Shown: positions 13,521-23,275, numbered from the stretch's first letter. The stretch is 64,000 bases of DNA from Prevotella sp. (GCA_017557185.1 JAFZAP010000051.1:19721-83720), one strand, 5' to 3'. Notes: generated by a model from the sequence alone, not told the origin. Numbers and translations: made by a program.

Positions 13521-16076
13521 ATGAGAAAAACTATCCTATACATCCTGATCGGGCTGCTGTTGCCGCTGTCGGCTGCGGCCCAGTCGTCGATGACCGACGA
13601 CCAGGTGATGCGCTTCGTGTTGAAGGAGCACGAGGCGGGTACGACGCAAGAGCAGATTGTGACGAAGCTGATGCAACGTGGTGTTGACATTCAGCAGATT
13701 CGCCGTGTGAAGAAGATTGCCGAACGCCAGAAGAACGAGTCGGGTCTGGGCATGGTGCAGGACGAAACCATGAGCAAGGCCAATGACCGTACGCGTAAGA
13801 CGCAGACCGAGAAGAAGGCTGCTGAGATGACGAATCTGCGTATGCAGGGTGAGCGCAACCAGAAGCACACCTACGACGAGGACGATGACGACTTCCTGCA
13901 GATGCAGCTGGAGCTGGGTGGTCTGATGCCTGTTGACTCGATTGCGCTACTGGAGAAGATTCTGGCCGAGCGCGAGAAGGAGAAGCAGAAGGTGTTCGGT
14001 CGCGACATCTTCGACAACGAGGACCTGACGTTTGAGCCGAGCGTGAACATCCCCACCCCGCAGAACTACGTGCTCGGTCCCGGCGATGCCGTCTATATCG
14101 ACATCTACGGTGCTTCGGCCAAGCAGATAGAGACCTCGGTGAGCCCCGACGGCTACATCAACATCGAGGGCTTCGGTCCTGTGCAGGTGAGCGGACTAAC
14201 GGTATCGCAGGCCAATGCGCGTGTGCGCTCGACGCTCGGAGCGCGCTACCAGAGCAGCCAGATCAAGCTTACGCTGGGCGAGACGCGCTCGATCACCGTG
14301 AACGTGATGGGCGAGGTGAAGGCTCCCGGCACCTATACGATTTCAGCCTTCTCGACCGTGTTCCACGCCCTCTACATGGCAAAGGGCATCAGCGACATCG
14401 GTACGCTGCGTAACATCAAGGTGTACCGCCGCAACAAGCTGATTTCGACCGTCGACATCTACGACTATATCCTCAACGGCAAGCAGACGGGCAACATCCG
14501 ACTGGCCGACAACGACTTCATCGTGGTGGAGGCCTACGACTGTCTGGTGAACCTCACGGGAAAGGTGAAGCGCCCGATGTTCTACGAGATGCGGAAAGAC
14601 GAGAGCGTGAGCACGCTGCTGAAATACTCCGGCGGATTCACGGGCGACGCCTATAAGAAGTCGGTGCGCGTGTTCCGCAAGACGGGCCGCCAGTTCTCGG
14701 TGTTCAACGTGGGTGAGTTCGATATGACCACATTCCATGTGGCCGACGGCGACTCGGTGACCGTCGACAGCATCCTCGACCGCTTTGAGAACACTGTCGA
14801 GCTGAAGGGTGCCGTGTTCCGTGAGGGTATGTACCAACTGGGCGGCAACATCACCACCGTGCGCACGCTCATCGAAGCTGCCGAAGGAGTGACCGAGGAG
14901 GCCTTCCTGAACCGCGCGGTGATGCACCGCATGAAAGCCGACCGCACGCTGGAAGTGCTGAGCATCGACCTGAAAGGTGTGCTCGACGGAACTGTTGCCG
15001 ACATCCCGCTACGCGAGAACGACGTGCTGTTCGTGCCCACGAAGCAAGAGGCACAGATAGAACGCACCATCACCATTCACGGTGAGGTGATGTATCCGGG
15101 TATCTACCAGTATGCCGACAACGAGACGCTGGAGGACTTCATCCTGCAGGCAGGCGGTCTGAAGGAGAGTGCCTCGACAATCAAGGTGGATGTGGCGCGC
15201 CGCATCGTCGATCCGCAGGCGCTGGTGGCCGACACAGTGATTGCACATACCTATAGTTTCGCGCTGAAGGATGGCTTCGTGGTGGACGGCGAGCCCGGCT
15301 TCACGCTCATGCCCTTCGACGAGGTGTATGTGCGCCAGAGCCCGGGATACAACAAGCAGCAGAACGTCACCATCGAGGGCGAGGTGATGTTTGCAGGTAC
15401 CTACACCCTCTCGCGGAAGAACCAGCGACTGAGCGACCTCATCAAGATGGCAGGCGGCGTGAACGACCGCGCCTTCGCTCAGGGTGCCCGTCTGGAACGC
15501 AAATACACGCAGCAGGAGCGCCAGCGCGCCGAGGCTGTGCTGAAGAAGACGCGTGAGGACTTAGAGGCGAGTATGCAGGAACAGGCAGCCCGTACGGGTA
15601 ATGCGAGCCTGGCGAACCTGAGCAACACGGAACAGCTGAAGAAATACCAGGTGGGCGAGACCTACCCAGTGGGTATCGAGCTCGACAAGGCATTGGCCAA
15701 TCCCGGCGGCACCGAGGACATCGTGCTGCGCGAGGGCGACCGCATCTACGTGCCGCAGTATGAGGCTACTGTGAAGATCAACGGTGAGGTGCTCTACCCG
15801 AACACCGTCGGCTACGTGAAGGGAAAGACGGTGAGCTACTACATCGATCAGGCCGGTGGATTCTCGAGCAAGGCCAAGAAGCGCCAGACGTATATCATCT
15901 TCATGAACGGTACGGTGGCGAAGGTCGGTCACAACGCGAAGCCGATGCCGGGCTGCGAAATCGTGGTGCCGTCGAAGTCGATCAACAAAACGTCGATTGC
16001 CGAGACGCTGAGCATCGCAACGGGCGTAGGCTCGCTGGCAGCCATCATCGCTACGCTGGCGAATTTATTGAAATAG
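13521..16076 (+). CDS. Outer-membrane polysaccharide export protein, SLBB-rich (Wza-like)
   Basis: 851 aa. A signal peptide (MRKTILYILIGLLLPLSAAAQ) is followed by a charged helical region to about residue 170. A polysaccharide-export domain comes next (YVLGPGDAVYIDIYGASAKQ... GYINIEGFGPVQVSG, about 177-260), then several SLBB-type beta-grasp repeats, each marked by GEVxxPGxYxL-like segments (VMGEVKAPGTYTI, IHGEVMYPGIYQY, IEGEVMFAGTYTL, INGEVLYPNTVGY). A hydrophobic C-terminal segment ends in IATLANLLK. It is expected to form the outer-membrane pore for capsule or exopolysaccharide. It is the first gene of the cluster that runs to 27794. It is longer than enterobacterial Wza but typical of the SLBB-rich Bacteroidota form. 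Confidence 0.9.
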   Translation: MRKTILYILIGLLLPLSAAAQSSMTDDQVMRFVLKEHEAGTTQEQIVTKLMQRGVDIQQIRRVKKIAERQKNESGLGMVQDETMSKANDRTRKTQTEKKAAEMTNLRMQGERNQKHTYDEDDDDFLQMQLELGGLMPVDSIALLEKILAEREKEKQKVFGRDIFDNEDLTFEPSVNIPTPQNYVLGPGDAVYIDIYGASAKQIETSVSPDGYINIEGFGPVQVSGLTVSQANARVRSTLGARYQSSQIKLTLGETRSITVNVMGEVKAPGTYTISAFSTVFHALYMAKGISDIGTLRNIKVYRRNKLISTVDIYDYILNGKQTGNIRLADNDFIVVEAYDCLVNLTGKVKRPMFYEMRKDESVSTLLKYSGGFTGDAYKKSVRVFRKTGRQFSVFNVGEFDMTTFHVADGDSVTVDSILDRFENTVELKGAVFREGMYQLGGNITTVRTLIEAAEGVTEEAFLNRAVMHRMKADRTLEVLSIDLKGVLDGTVADIPLRENDVLFVPTKQEAQIERTITIHGEVMYPGIYQYADNETLEDFILQAGGLKESASTIKVDVARRIVDPQALVADTVIAHTYSFALKDGFVVDGEPGFTLMPFDEVYVRQSPGYNKQQNVTIEGEVMFAGTYTLSRKNQRLSDLIKMAGGVNDRAFAQGARLERKYTQQERQRAEAVLKKTREDLEASMQEQAARTGNASLANLSNTEQLKKYQVGETYPVGIELDKALANPGGTEDIVLREGDRIYVPQYEATVKINGEVLYPNTVGYVKGKTVSYYIDQAGGFSSKAKKRQTYIIFMNGTVAKVGHNAKPMPGCEIVVPSKSINKTSIAETLSIATGVGSLAAIIATLANLLK

Positions 16077-16077
16077 G

Positions 16078-16212
16078 GGGCCTCCCCCGGCCCCTCCGAA
16101 GGAGGGGAGTAGGCGGTTCAATGCGACTGCGTCGCGTTCAAATAGTTCAATGCTGCTTTGCAGCGGTTCAAGAGTTCAATGCGACATCGTCGCGTTCAAA
16201 TAGTTCAAGAAA
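16078..16212. repeat. GC-rich palindrome followed by three GTTCAA hairpins before wzz
   Basis: A CCTCCCCCGGCCCCTCC / GGAGGGG palindrome (16080-16112) is followed by hairpins GCGACTGCGTCGC, GCTGCTTTGCAGC and GCGACATCGTCGC, each bounded by GTTCAA. The last GTTCAAG ends 7 nt before the wzz ATG, so the array would lie in the 5' leader or intercistronic RNA. Confidence 0.75.
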
Positions 16213-16215
16213 TCA

Positions 16216-17274
16216 ATGGAAGAAAAGAAGAATAAGGACATTATCGACCTGAGAGAATTATGGAAGAAGGTCAAGGAGCGCAAGCGCCTATTCCTCATCA
16301 CGCTGCCCGTCACATTCGTGCTGTCGTGCCTCTACATCATCTGCTTCCCGCGCTACTATGACACCGATGTGAAGCTAGCGCCGGAGATGGAGAATTCGAT
16401 GTCGGGAGGAACGCTGGGATCGCTGGCCGCATCGTTCGGCTTCGATTTGTCGAACATGGAATCGAGCGATGCCATCTCGCCGATGCTCTACCCCGACCTG
16501 ATGGAAGACAACGGCTTCGTGTCGAAGTTCTTTGATTTCAAGGTGGTGAGCGCCGACGGAACCATCAACACCAACTACCACGAATACCTGCAGAAGCTGC
16601 AGAAGCACCCGTGGTGGGACAGCGTCATCGACTGGATCAAGACGCTGCTGCCGAAGAAGGAGGAGCAGCTGGTGACGGGTGCCGGCGGCGACGGACAGTA
16701 CAACCCCTACATCCTCTCGCGTCGTGAGAACAGCCTCATCAAGAAGATTCAGGACAACGTGCAGTTCAGCATGGACAAGAAGACAGGCGTTATCACCATC
16801 AATGTGCGCGACCAGGATAAGCTCATTTGCAAGACCGTTGCCGACTCGGTGTGCTCGCTGCTGCAGCAGTTCATCACCGACTACCGCACAAACAAAGCCC
16901 GCAACGACCTGAAATACTACACGAAACTCGCCTCTGACGCCAAGCATGACTACGAGCGTGCCCGCCAGCTCTACGGCAGCTACAGCGACCGTAACATGGA
17001 CGTGGTGCTCGAGAGCTACCGCGCCAAGCAGGAAGACCTGGAGAACGACATGCAATTGAAGTTCAACACCTATACCGCCATGCAGACTCAACTGCAGCAG
17101 GCAAAGGCGAAGGTGCAGGAGCGCACGCCCGCCTTCACACTGCTGAAAGGAGCCTCCGTGCCCATCAGGCCCACAGGTCCGAAGCGCATGATCTTCGTCA
17201 TCGGTATGGTGTTCCTGGCATTCTTCGCCACCATCGCCTGGATTCTGAAAGATGAGTTGAAGAAGACAATATGA
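16216..17274 (+). CDS. Wzz-type polysaccharide chain-length determinant
   Basis: 352 aa. A first membrane helix lies at about 28-46 (LFLITLPVTFVLSCLYIIC) and a second at about 325-345 (MIFVIGMVFLAFFATIAWIL). Between them is a large periplasmic domain with a helical region near 230-310. The proline-rich motif before the second helix (SVPIRPTGPKR) is characteristic of Wzz/co-polymerase proteins. No C-terminal tyrosine kinase domain is present. It sets polymer length together with Wzy. Its stop overlaps the start of the flippase gene (ATGA). Confidence 0.88.
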   Translation: MEEKKNKDIIDLRELWKKVKERKRLFLITLPVTFVLSCLYIICFPRYYDTDVKLAPEMENSMSGGTLGSLAASFGFDLSNMESSDAISPMLYPDLMEDNGFVSKFFDFKVVSADGTINTNYHEYLQKLQKHPWWDSVIDWIKTLLPKKEEQLVTGAGGDGQYNPYILSRRENSLIKKIQDNVQFSMDKKTGVITINVRDQDKLICKTVADSVCSLLQQFITDYRTNKARNDLKYYTKLASDAKHDYERARQLYGSYSDRNMDVVLESYRAKQEDLENDMQLKFNTYTAMQTQLQQAKAKVQERTPAFTLLKGASVPIRPTGPKRMIFVIGMVFLAFFATIAWILKDELKKTI

Positions 17275-18797
17275 ATCCAACCAAGCGCATCATCGTCAAC
17301 ACCATCGCGCAGTATGTGAAGGCCATCATCAACATCGGCCTTTCACTCTACTCCACACGACTGGTCCTGGAAATCCTGAACGAAGACAACTACGGCATCT
17401 ACGCCTTGGTTGCCGGCGTTGTAGGAATTCTGGGCTATCTGACGAACGCGCTTGTAGTGACCACACAACGCTACCTGTCGTTCTATCACGGGGCTGGCGA
17501 GATACACAACGTGCGGAAGATGTTCGCCAACAGCCTGCTGCTGCACCTCGCCATTGGAGCACTTATCGGGCTGATACTGTTCTGCATCAAGTCGTTCGTC
17601 ATGCACGAACTGAACATCGAAACCGCTCGTCTGCAGGCAGCCATGTTTGTGTTCGACATCACGGTGTTGATGCTGATCATCACTATTCTGACTTCGCCTT
17701 TCAAGGCTTTGCTCGTAGCACGCGAAAACATCGTCTATATCTCCATCGTCGAGGTGTTCGACGGCGTTCTACGACTTTTGCTTGCCTTCAGCCTCTTCTT
17801 CATCGGGACCGACAAACTGATTGTCTATGCGATTGGAATGGGCATCATCCTGGCCATCAACTTCGTCGCTTATGTTGCCTACGTGCTCCTGTGCTACGAA
17901 GAGAGCCATTTCAAGTTGAGGAAGGAAACATTCGATATGGAGAGTCAGAAGAAGTTGCTGGGCTTTGCCGGCTGGACCACTTACGGAATGATTTCGACAG
18001 TCTGCCAGACGCAGGGCACCTCGATTGCCCTGAACCACTTCTTCGGCACAGCCATCAATGCCGCCTATGGGTTGGCTTCGCAAGTGAACGGTGCCATTCG
18101 TTTTGTCTCCACATCGGTGCTCAACGCCATGAACCCGCAGATCATGAAGGAGGAAGGCAACGGCGACCGACAGCGCATGCTTGCCCTTGCCGGGAAGGAG
18201 AGCAAGTTCTCAACGGCCTTGATGATGATTCTCGCTATACCGATGATGGCTGAGATGCCCGCCATACTGGAGTTTTGGCTGAAGAGCGTGCCACAATACA
18301 CGTGTCTATTCTGCCGGGCTCTGTTGCTGGCATTCCTCATCGACCAGTTCACACTGGGCTTGCACGCCGCCAACCAGGCTACGGGCGTCATCAGAACCTA
18401 TTCGCTGCTGATGTTCACCCCCAAGATCCTATACGTCTTCGTGGCTTGGGCAATGCTGAGCTACGGGTGCAAAGTGAGCACCGTCATGCTGCTCTACGTC
18501 TTCGTGGAGTTGGCGGTTGCCATCGGGCGCATCCCGTTCCTGCACTACACCGCCGACCTGAACGTCTCGCAATTCATGCACAGCGTCATCTATCCGCTCA
18601 TACCCCTTGGGCTGGTTGTAAGCGTTGCCTGTCTCTTGATGATCGGCATCCTCCCTGCAACTCCCCTGCGCTTTCTCATCAGCATACCCGTAGCAATAGC
18701 GATAGGAATCCTTGTATTCTGGCGGCGTACGCTGACAACAGAGGAGAGGAGTTATGTTAACAACATCATACGTTCACGGCTATGCAACAGACAATAG
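17271..18797 (+). CDS. Polysaccharide flippase (Wzx-like, MOP superfamily)
   Basis: 508 aa with about 12-14 hydrophobic helices across the whole length. The N-terminus (RIIVNTIAQYVKAIINIGLSLYSTRLVLEIL) is the amphipathic entry typical of polysaccharide flippases, and the TTQRYLSFYHG and NHFFGTAINAAYGLASQV segments match Bacteroidota members. It should move undecaprenyl-linked repeat units across the inner membrane. It overlaps wzz by 4 nt and the next gene by 16 nt, so all three are translated as a unit. Confidence 0.88.
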   Translation: MNPTKRIIVNTIAQYVKAIINIGLSLYSTRLVLEILNEDNYGIYALVAGVVGILGYLTNALVVTTQRYLSFYHGAGEIHNVRKMFANSLLLHLAIGALIGLILFCIKSFVMHELNIETARLQAAMFVFDITVLMLIITILTSPFKALLVARENIVYISIVEVFDGVLRLLLAFSLFFIGTDKLIVYAIGMGIILAINFVAYVAYVLLCYEESHFKLRKETFDMESQKKLLGFAGWTTYGMISTVCQTQGTSIALNHFFGTAINAAYGLASQVNGAIRFVSTSVLNAMNPQIMKEEGNGDRQRMLALAGKESKFSTALMMILAIPMMAEMPAILEFWLKSVPQYTCLFCRALLLAFLIDQFTLGLHAANQATGVIRTYSLLMFTPKILYVFVAWAMLSYGCKVSTVMLLYVFVELAVAIGRIPFLHYTADLNVSQFMHSVIYPLIPLGLVVSVACLLMIGILPATPLRFLISIPVAIAIGILVFWRRTLTTEERSYVNNIIRSRLCNRQ

Positions 18798-20032
18798 ACA
18801 TCAGCAAGTTCTACCTGATCAGGAAGGAATCTATTGTCAAGTTCCTGTTCTATGCAGGGGTGTTGACCGCATATTTCTGTTCGCTGAACGCATGGTTCCT
18901 GTGGCCCATAGTACCTTATTACCCTGTTATCGCGGGCTTCTTCTTCCTGGCTGCGATGTATGTCGCGGGGACGATGTCGGAATCGGTTTTCAAACGTAGC
19001 GATTTCATCATTCCCCTGTTTGCCTTCGTGCTGCTGGGATTCTACCAACGACTGGTGAACGGCGACAACTTCAACGGATTCGTTACGACTTTCTTTCATG
19101 CTATCTGCTTCTATGCGCTCTTCCGATATGACGTCACGCTATTGAACAAGGTGGCGACGTTCCTTGCGAAGACGATGGCGATGCTGCTGGTCGTGTCGAT
19201 ACCGATGTTCGTCCTTTACATCCTGGGATTCCCCCTCCCCTATCGGGACCTGCAATATCAGGATGCCTTCTACACGTTCTCCAACTACTTCTTCTTCCTC
19301 ATCGATGACCGCCAACTGCTCGTGTTCATACCGCGCTTTCAGGCGGTGTTCCTCGAGCCTGCCCATCTGGCTACGGCCATCGCCGTGTTGCTCCTGGCGC
19401 AAAGGGGGAAGTGGCGCAAGTGGTACAACATCGTTTTGCTGACAGGACTCCTGATATCGTTCTCGCTGGGCGGCTATGTCTATCTGGTTGTCGTTATGTT
19501 CCTGAACCAGTGGATCAACCGTAAGAAGTTTCTTGCGAAGGTCATCGTCACATCGGTTGTCATTGCTGCCGTTGTCACGGGTTCCTTCTTCTATAACCAG
19601 GGAGAGAACCTCATCCATCAGCTCATCGTGCTGCGACTGGAGATCGACGACGGCGAGATGGCCGGCAATCAGCGAACGACCGTTGGCTTCGATGCCGACT
19701 TCGAGAACTTCCTGTCGTCGTCGGACATCCTGTTCGGGCGAGAGAAAGAGAACACCTTCGGCGATTCTGGCTACAAGGTGTTCATCTACGACTATGGATT
19801 TGTCGGCACATTCCTCCTGCTGTTGTTCTATGTCGCCGCCGTCTATAAGGCCCGCAACAAACGGGCGATGCTGGCGGCACTCTTCATTGCCCTGCTCATC
19901 TTCGGCGTAGATGCTTTCCTGCTTTGGTATAACCGGTTCATACCGCTCTATTGCGCGGCCTATTCCGATGAATTGCCGCCAGTGGAATCCGAACCCCAAC
20001 CCCTTATCGACTATGCTGAACCTGTTACTTGA
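18782..20032 (+). CDS. O-antigen/capsule polymerase-like membrane protein (Wzy-like)
   Basis: 416 aa with about 10-11 membrane helices. A larger loop near residues 280-330 contains GDSGYKVFIYDYG, as in Wzy/O-antigen-ligase-like proteins, where a periplasmic loop carries catalytic residues. FQAVFLEPAHLATAIAVLLL is another family-like segment. Position between Wzx and glycosyltransferases supports polymerase over ligase. The end overlaps the next start by 20 nt. Sequence conservation in this family is weak, so the call relies on topology and context. Confidence 0.78.
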   Translation: MQQTIDISKFYLIRKESIVKFLFYAGVLTAYFCSLNAWFLWPIVPYYPVIAGFFFLAAMYVAGTMSESVFKRSDFIIPLFAFVLLGFYQRLVNGDNFNGFVTTFFHAICFYALFRYDVTLLNKVATFLAKTMAMLLVVSIPMFVLYILGFPLPYRDLQYQDAFYTFSNYFFFLIDDRQLLVFIPRFQAVFLEPAHLATAIAVLLLAQRGKWRKWYNIVLLTGLLISFSLGGYVYLVVVMFLNQWINRKKFLAKVIVTSVVIAAVVTGSFFYNQGENLIHQLIVLRLEIDDGEMAGNQRTTVGFDADFENFLSSSDILFGREKENTFGDSGYKVFIYDYGFVGTFLLLLFYVAAVYKARNKRAMLAALFIALLIFGVDAFLLWYNRFIPLYCAAYSDELPPVESEPQPLIDYAEPVT

Positions 20033-21176
20033 CTTCCTGCCGTTCCAGAAAGGCGGCGGTGTTGGTGGAGCAGCCAGCTTCACAAAGACAATCACCGACG
20101 AGGTGTTACGGCAATGCGGCGACACCACGAAGTTGTTTGCCATCTACGACTCAACCTTGCCTGTCGGACGCCAGTACGACTATATGGAAATGGCCGAACG
20201 CAACCAGATCACGTTGCTCGACATTGCCTCGAAGCCGCTGGCAGAACTCATCAGACAACACGCAATCGACACTTTCTTCATAGCTATCGGGCAACAGTAT
20301 GCAGGCTACGACCTCACGGGAATCAGTTGCCGGACCATCATGTTTATTCACGACATCTTCGATGTGGAGAGCAGCGACAACCGCATCGATCTCGCCATAA
20401 CCGACCAACATGGAGAATCAAGATGGCAACGCTTCAAGCGCATCACAAATCTGCTGACTGGAAGATGGGAGAAGCGCAAACAACGCGTATATGGCCGCAT
20501 CATGCCACTTTTCACAGCACCGAACACATTAGCCTACACCGTTTCGGATTATACGGCGAATGCGCTGAAATACTACTTCCCCGACATTGCGAAGGATATC
20601 CACGTGTGCTACTCGCCACTGAAAGAGAACAGCAGGCTGGCAGAGGTCGAGAACCCGCAGCTGGCCACACTCATCAACAGCGGCAAACCGTATCTGCTCA
20701 TGATAGCCGCCAACCGCGTCTACAAGAATGCCGCCATCCTGACAAAGGTGTTCCGACGCCTGCAGGCAGAGCATCCGGAACTGCATCTGCTCACTCTGAA
20801 ATACGGGAAGAGGATTTCCGACCGCCACATCGACATCAGCTATCTTTCGGACTCTGATCTCGAGCATGCCTACAAACATGCCCACGCCCTCGTGTTCGGT
20901 TCCTTCTTCGAAGGATTCGGCTATCCCCCCATCGAGGCAGCCCGCTACAGTACGCCAACGGTAGCCTCCAACGTCACGAGCATACCCGAGATACTGGGCG
21001 ATGCAGGCATTTACTTCTCTCCCTTCTATCCAGCCGGTCTCTATCAAGCATTGAATCAAGTCCTGGCTGACCGGAACTGTCGTGCCGATGCCATCAGTAG
21101 GCGTTATCAAGAAATATGCGAACGTCAGCAGAGAGATCTGAACGAGCTGGTCAGCGTGATACTAAATAAAGAGTAA
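20013..21176 (+). CDS. Family 4 (GT-B) glycosyltransferase
   Basis: 387 aa from the ATG at 20013 (MLNLLLDFLPFQKGGGVGGA); earlier in-frame Mets lie deep inside the polymerase gene. The Gly-rich GGGVGGAASFT near the N-terminus is the donor loop often seen in GT-B enzymes. The C-terminal domain has FGSFFEGFGYPPIEAARYS and TSIPEILGDAGIYFSP, the conserved EX7E-type donor-binding region of GT4. It should transfer a sugar from a nucleotide donor onto the growing repeat unit at the cytoplasmic face. Donor and acceptor cannot be read from the sequence. Confidence 0.85.
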   Translation: MLNLLLDFLPFQKGGGVGGAASFTKTITDEVLRQCGDTTKLFAIYDSTLPVGRQYDYMEMAERNQITLLDIASKPLAELIRQHAIDTFFIAIGQQYAGYDLTGISCRTIMFIHDIFDVESSDNRIDLAITDQHGESRWQRFKRITNLLTGRWEKRKQRVYGRIMPLFTAPNTLAYTVSDYTANALKYYFPDIAKDIHVCYSPLKENSRLAEVENPQLATLINSGKPYLLMIAANRVYKNAAILTKVFRRLQAEHPELHLLTLKYGKRISDRHIDISYLSDSDLEHAYKHAHALVFGSFFEGFGYPPIEAARYSTPTVASNVTSIPEILGDAGIYFSPFYPAGLYQALNQVLADRNCRADAISRRYQEICERQQRDLNELVSVILNKE

Positions 21177-21218
21177 ATCGGATTCGGCTCTGCCGCTTTC
21201 GTAATAAAATGGAGAAAG

Positions 21219-21304
21219 AAATCCGTAAATCGTAAATCCGTAAATTCGTAAATCCGTAAATTCGTAAATCCGTAAATTCGTAAATCCGTAAATTCGTAAA
21301 TCGT
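21219..21304. repeat. 16-bp tandem repeat just before the WbsX gene
   Basis: Roughly five reiterations of CGTAAATCCGTAAATT run up to 1 nt before the ATG at 21306. Such perfect short tandem repeats can change copy number by slippage and would alter the leader length, not the reading frame. Confidence 0.85.
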
Positions 21305-21305
21305 A

Positions 21306-22469
21306 ATGAAAGCCCGAGTAATAGCATATTATCTTCCACAATTCCATCCTATCCCCGAAAACGATGCCGTTTGGGGGAAAGGGTTCACGGAGTGGACCAA
21401 TGTAGCACAGGCGCGTCCGCTCTTCCGCGGCCACTATCAGCCACGCATCCCTGCTGACTTGGGCTTCTACGACCTGCGTATGGCTGAGGTGCGTGAGCAG
21501 CAGGCAGAGATGGCACGCGAAGCCGGCATCGAGGGTTTCTGTTATTGGCACTACTGGTTCGGAAACGGCAAGCAATTGCTGGAACGACCTTTCAATGAGG
21601 TGCTTCAGAGTGGCAAACCTGATTTCCCGTTCTGCCTGGCATGGGCGAACCACGACTGGACGACAAAGACCTGGAACCGAGGAAAGGATATTGTCCGCAA
21701 GATAGATAATCATTATATTGCCAAGCAGGATTATCCTGGCGATGAAGATCATATAGCTCATTTCAACCAGTTGTTGCCTGCCTTCCGAGACCACCGTTAC
21801 ATCAAGGTCGACGGCAAGCCTTTGTTCCTTATCTTCGATCCGTATCATTTTCCTGATATTACTCATTTTATTGAACTTTGGCGGCAATTGGCAGAACAGA
21901 ATGATTTGCCAGGCATCTATTTCGTGGCTATCTGCAATTCCACCACGACCGTGACAAGGAAAGACGACGGAGGAATTGAAAGGGTGTTGCCAAACCTCGA
22001 GAGCAGTGCCGACGTCTATCAGAATATGCTGAGACTGGGGTTCGACGGTGTCAACTCTTTCGGGAAAGCGCGAGCAGAGATGATCAGCCAAGGAAAATAT
22101 TACCGGCTCATTCGGCAGAAAATCAATAAGACGTTCCCCTTCCTTCCTACAAGCCGTCTGAATTATCCTAAGGTCATTAAGCACTTCTATGCACCTGAAG
22201 ACAGTTGGGAGAACGTCTTCCCCACCCTGCTGCCCCAGTGGGATCGTTCTCCGCGTGCCAACGTTGCCGACGGCATTTACGTAAATGCCACACCCGAGAA
22301 CTTCAGAAAACACATCGAACAGGCATTGGAGGTGATTGCAGGCAAGGCCGACGAACACAAAATACTTTTCCTGCGCTCCTGGAACGAATGGGGAGAAGGC
22401 AACTATGTGGAACCCGACCTGAAATACGGACACGGATTCTTGGACGCACTAAAAGATACCATCCTATGA
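21306..22469 (+). CDS. WbsX-type glycan biosynthesis protein (GH99-like fold)
   Basis: 387 aa. The N-terminus KARVIAYYLPQFHPIPENDAVWGKGFTEW, then GIEGFCYWHYWFGNGKQLLERPF and the C-terminal FLRSWNEWGEGNYVEPD, are hallmarks of the WbsX family. It occurs in O-antigen and capsule clusters and is annotated as a glycosyltransferase, although the fold resembles endo-mannosidase GH99. Its reaction is not established. It follows the GT4 gene after a 129-bp gap holding tandem repeats. Base composition from here to about 26.0 kb is visibly more AT-rich than the preceding genes. Its stop overlaps the next start (ATGA). Confidence 0.85.
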   Translation: MKARVIAYYLPQFHPIPENDAVWGKGFTEWTNVAQARPLFRGHYQPRIPADLGFYDLRMAEVREQQAEMAREAGIEGFCYWHYWFGNGKQLLERPFNEVLQSGKPDFPFCLAWANHDWTTKTWNRGKDIVRKIDNHYIAKQDYPGDEDHIAHFNQLLPAFRDHRYIKVDGKPLFLIFDPYHFPDITHFIELWRQLAEQNDLPGIYFVAICNSTTTVTRKDDGGIERVLPNLESSADVYQNMLRLGFDGVNSFGKARAEMISQGKYYRLIRQKINKTFPFLPTSRLNYPKVIKHFYAPEDSWENVFPTLLPQWDRSPRANVADGIYVNATPENFRKHIEQALEVIAGKADEHKILFLRSWNEWGEGNYVEPDLKYGHGFLDALKDTIL

Positions 22470-23275
22470 ATATGGAAGTGTTGTTGTCATGTATGAACCA
22501 GCCAGATACTGGTATCGTTAAGCAGATCAATGCACAAAGTGATATTGTGATAGTCAATCAATGCGATACGAATGGTTCTTCTTTAGAGACATTTGTGAAT
22601 GAAAAGGGAAATCCTTGCCGTATTCTTTTCATTTCAACCACCGAGCGTGGACTTTCGCGGAGCAGAAACATGGCGATTAGAAACGCTCAAGCGGACATCT
22701 GCCTGATTTCGGATGACGACGAACTTTTAGAGCCCGATTACAGAGAGAACATCCTTCAATCATTCGAGCAACATCCAGAAGCCGACTTGATAGCATTTAA
22801 TCTCTTGGTGAATGGAAAACATCAAAAAGAATATGGTAACCAAGTGAAGAAAGTCGGGAAACTGATGGCTTTGCGTATCTCAAGTGTACAGATAGCGTTC
22901 CGCCGTCAAGTGATTTTGGAGAAAGGACTGTTCTTTGACGAGGAGATGGGGGCCGGAACCGGTCATGGAGCTGGCGAAGAGAACAAGTTCCTCTATGATT
23001 GCATCGACAAAGGTCTTCATATCATTTTCGTTCCTATAGATATCACCAATCTTCAAGAACGACATCCTTCTACATGGTTTAATGGATTCAATGAAACCTT
23101 TTATTTGCAAAAAGGATGGGCAACAAAGCGGTATATGGGTAAGTTCTATGCGACATTGTTTGCATTTTATACAACTCTTGCCAAACGTCGTCTCTATCAA
23201 GAGAACTGCTCAAGTTTTTGTGTTTTGAAAGCCATGCTACGTGGCATCTATTCCAAGAATGTTTTTAAATCATAA
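22466..23275 (+). CDS. Family 2 (GT-A) glycosyltransferase
   Basis: 269 aa from the ATG at 22466, overlapping the WbsX stop by 4 nt. The GT-A fold is indicated by the N-terminal strand MEVLLSCMNQ, the GLSRSRNMAIRNAQADICLISDDDE segment (DxD metal/nucleotide-binding motif) and the GAGTGHGAGEENKFLYDC region, where the acidic residues would act as catalytic base. It is typical of short capsule GT2 proteins that lack a membrane anchor. Donor and acceptor are unknown. The codon and base composition is AT-rich compared with the first half of the cluster. Confidence 0.8.
   Translation: MNMEVLLSCMNQPDTGIVKQINAQSDIVIVNQCDTNGSSLETFVNEKGNPCRILFISTTERGLSRSRNMAIRNAQADICLISDDDELLEPDYRENILQSFEQHPEADLIAFNLLVNGKHQKEYGNQVKKVGKLMALRISSVQIAFRRQVILEKGLFFDEEMGAGTGHGAGEENKFLYDCIDKGLHIIFVPIDITNLQERHPSTWFNGFNETFYLQKGWATKRYMGKFYATLFAFYTTLAKRRLYQENCSSFCVLKAMLRGIYSKNVFKS

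Noticed and set aside
20040-20085. Repeat-derived insert in the GT4 enzyme (PFQKGGGVGGA)
   Set aside because: A glycine-rich loop at this position is normal for GT-B glycosyltransferases, and the DNA is not a palindrome of the GC-rich family.
21162-22433. A 423-codon minus-strand frame opposite WbsX
   Set aside because: It overlaps the WbsX gene completely, and its end simply reads the 16-bp tandem repeat (LRIYGFTNLRIYEF pattern).
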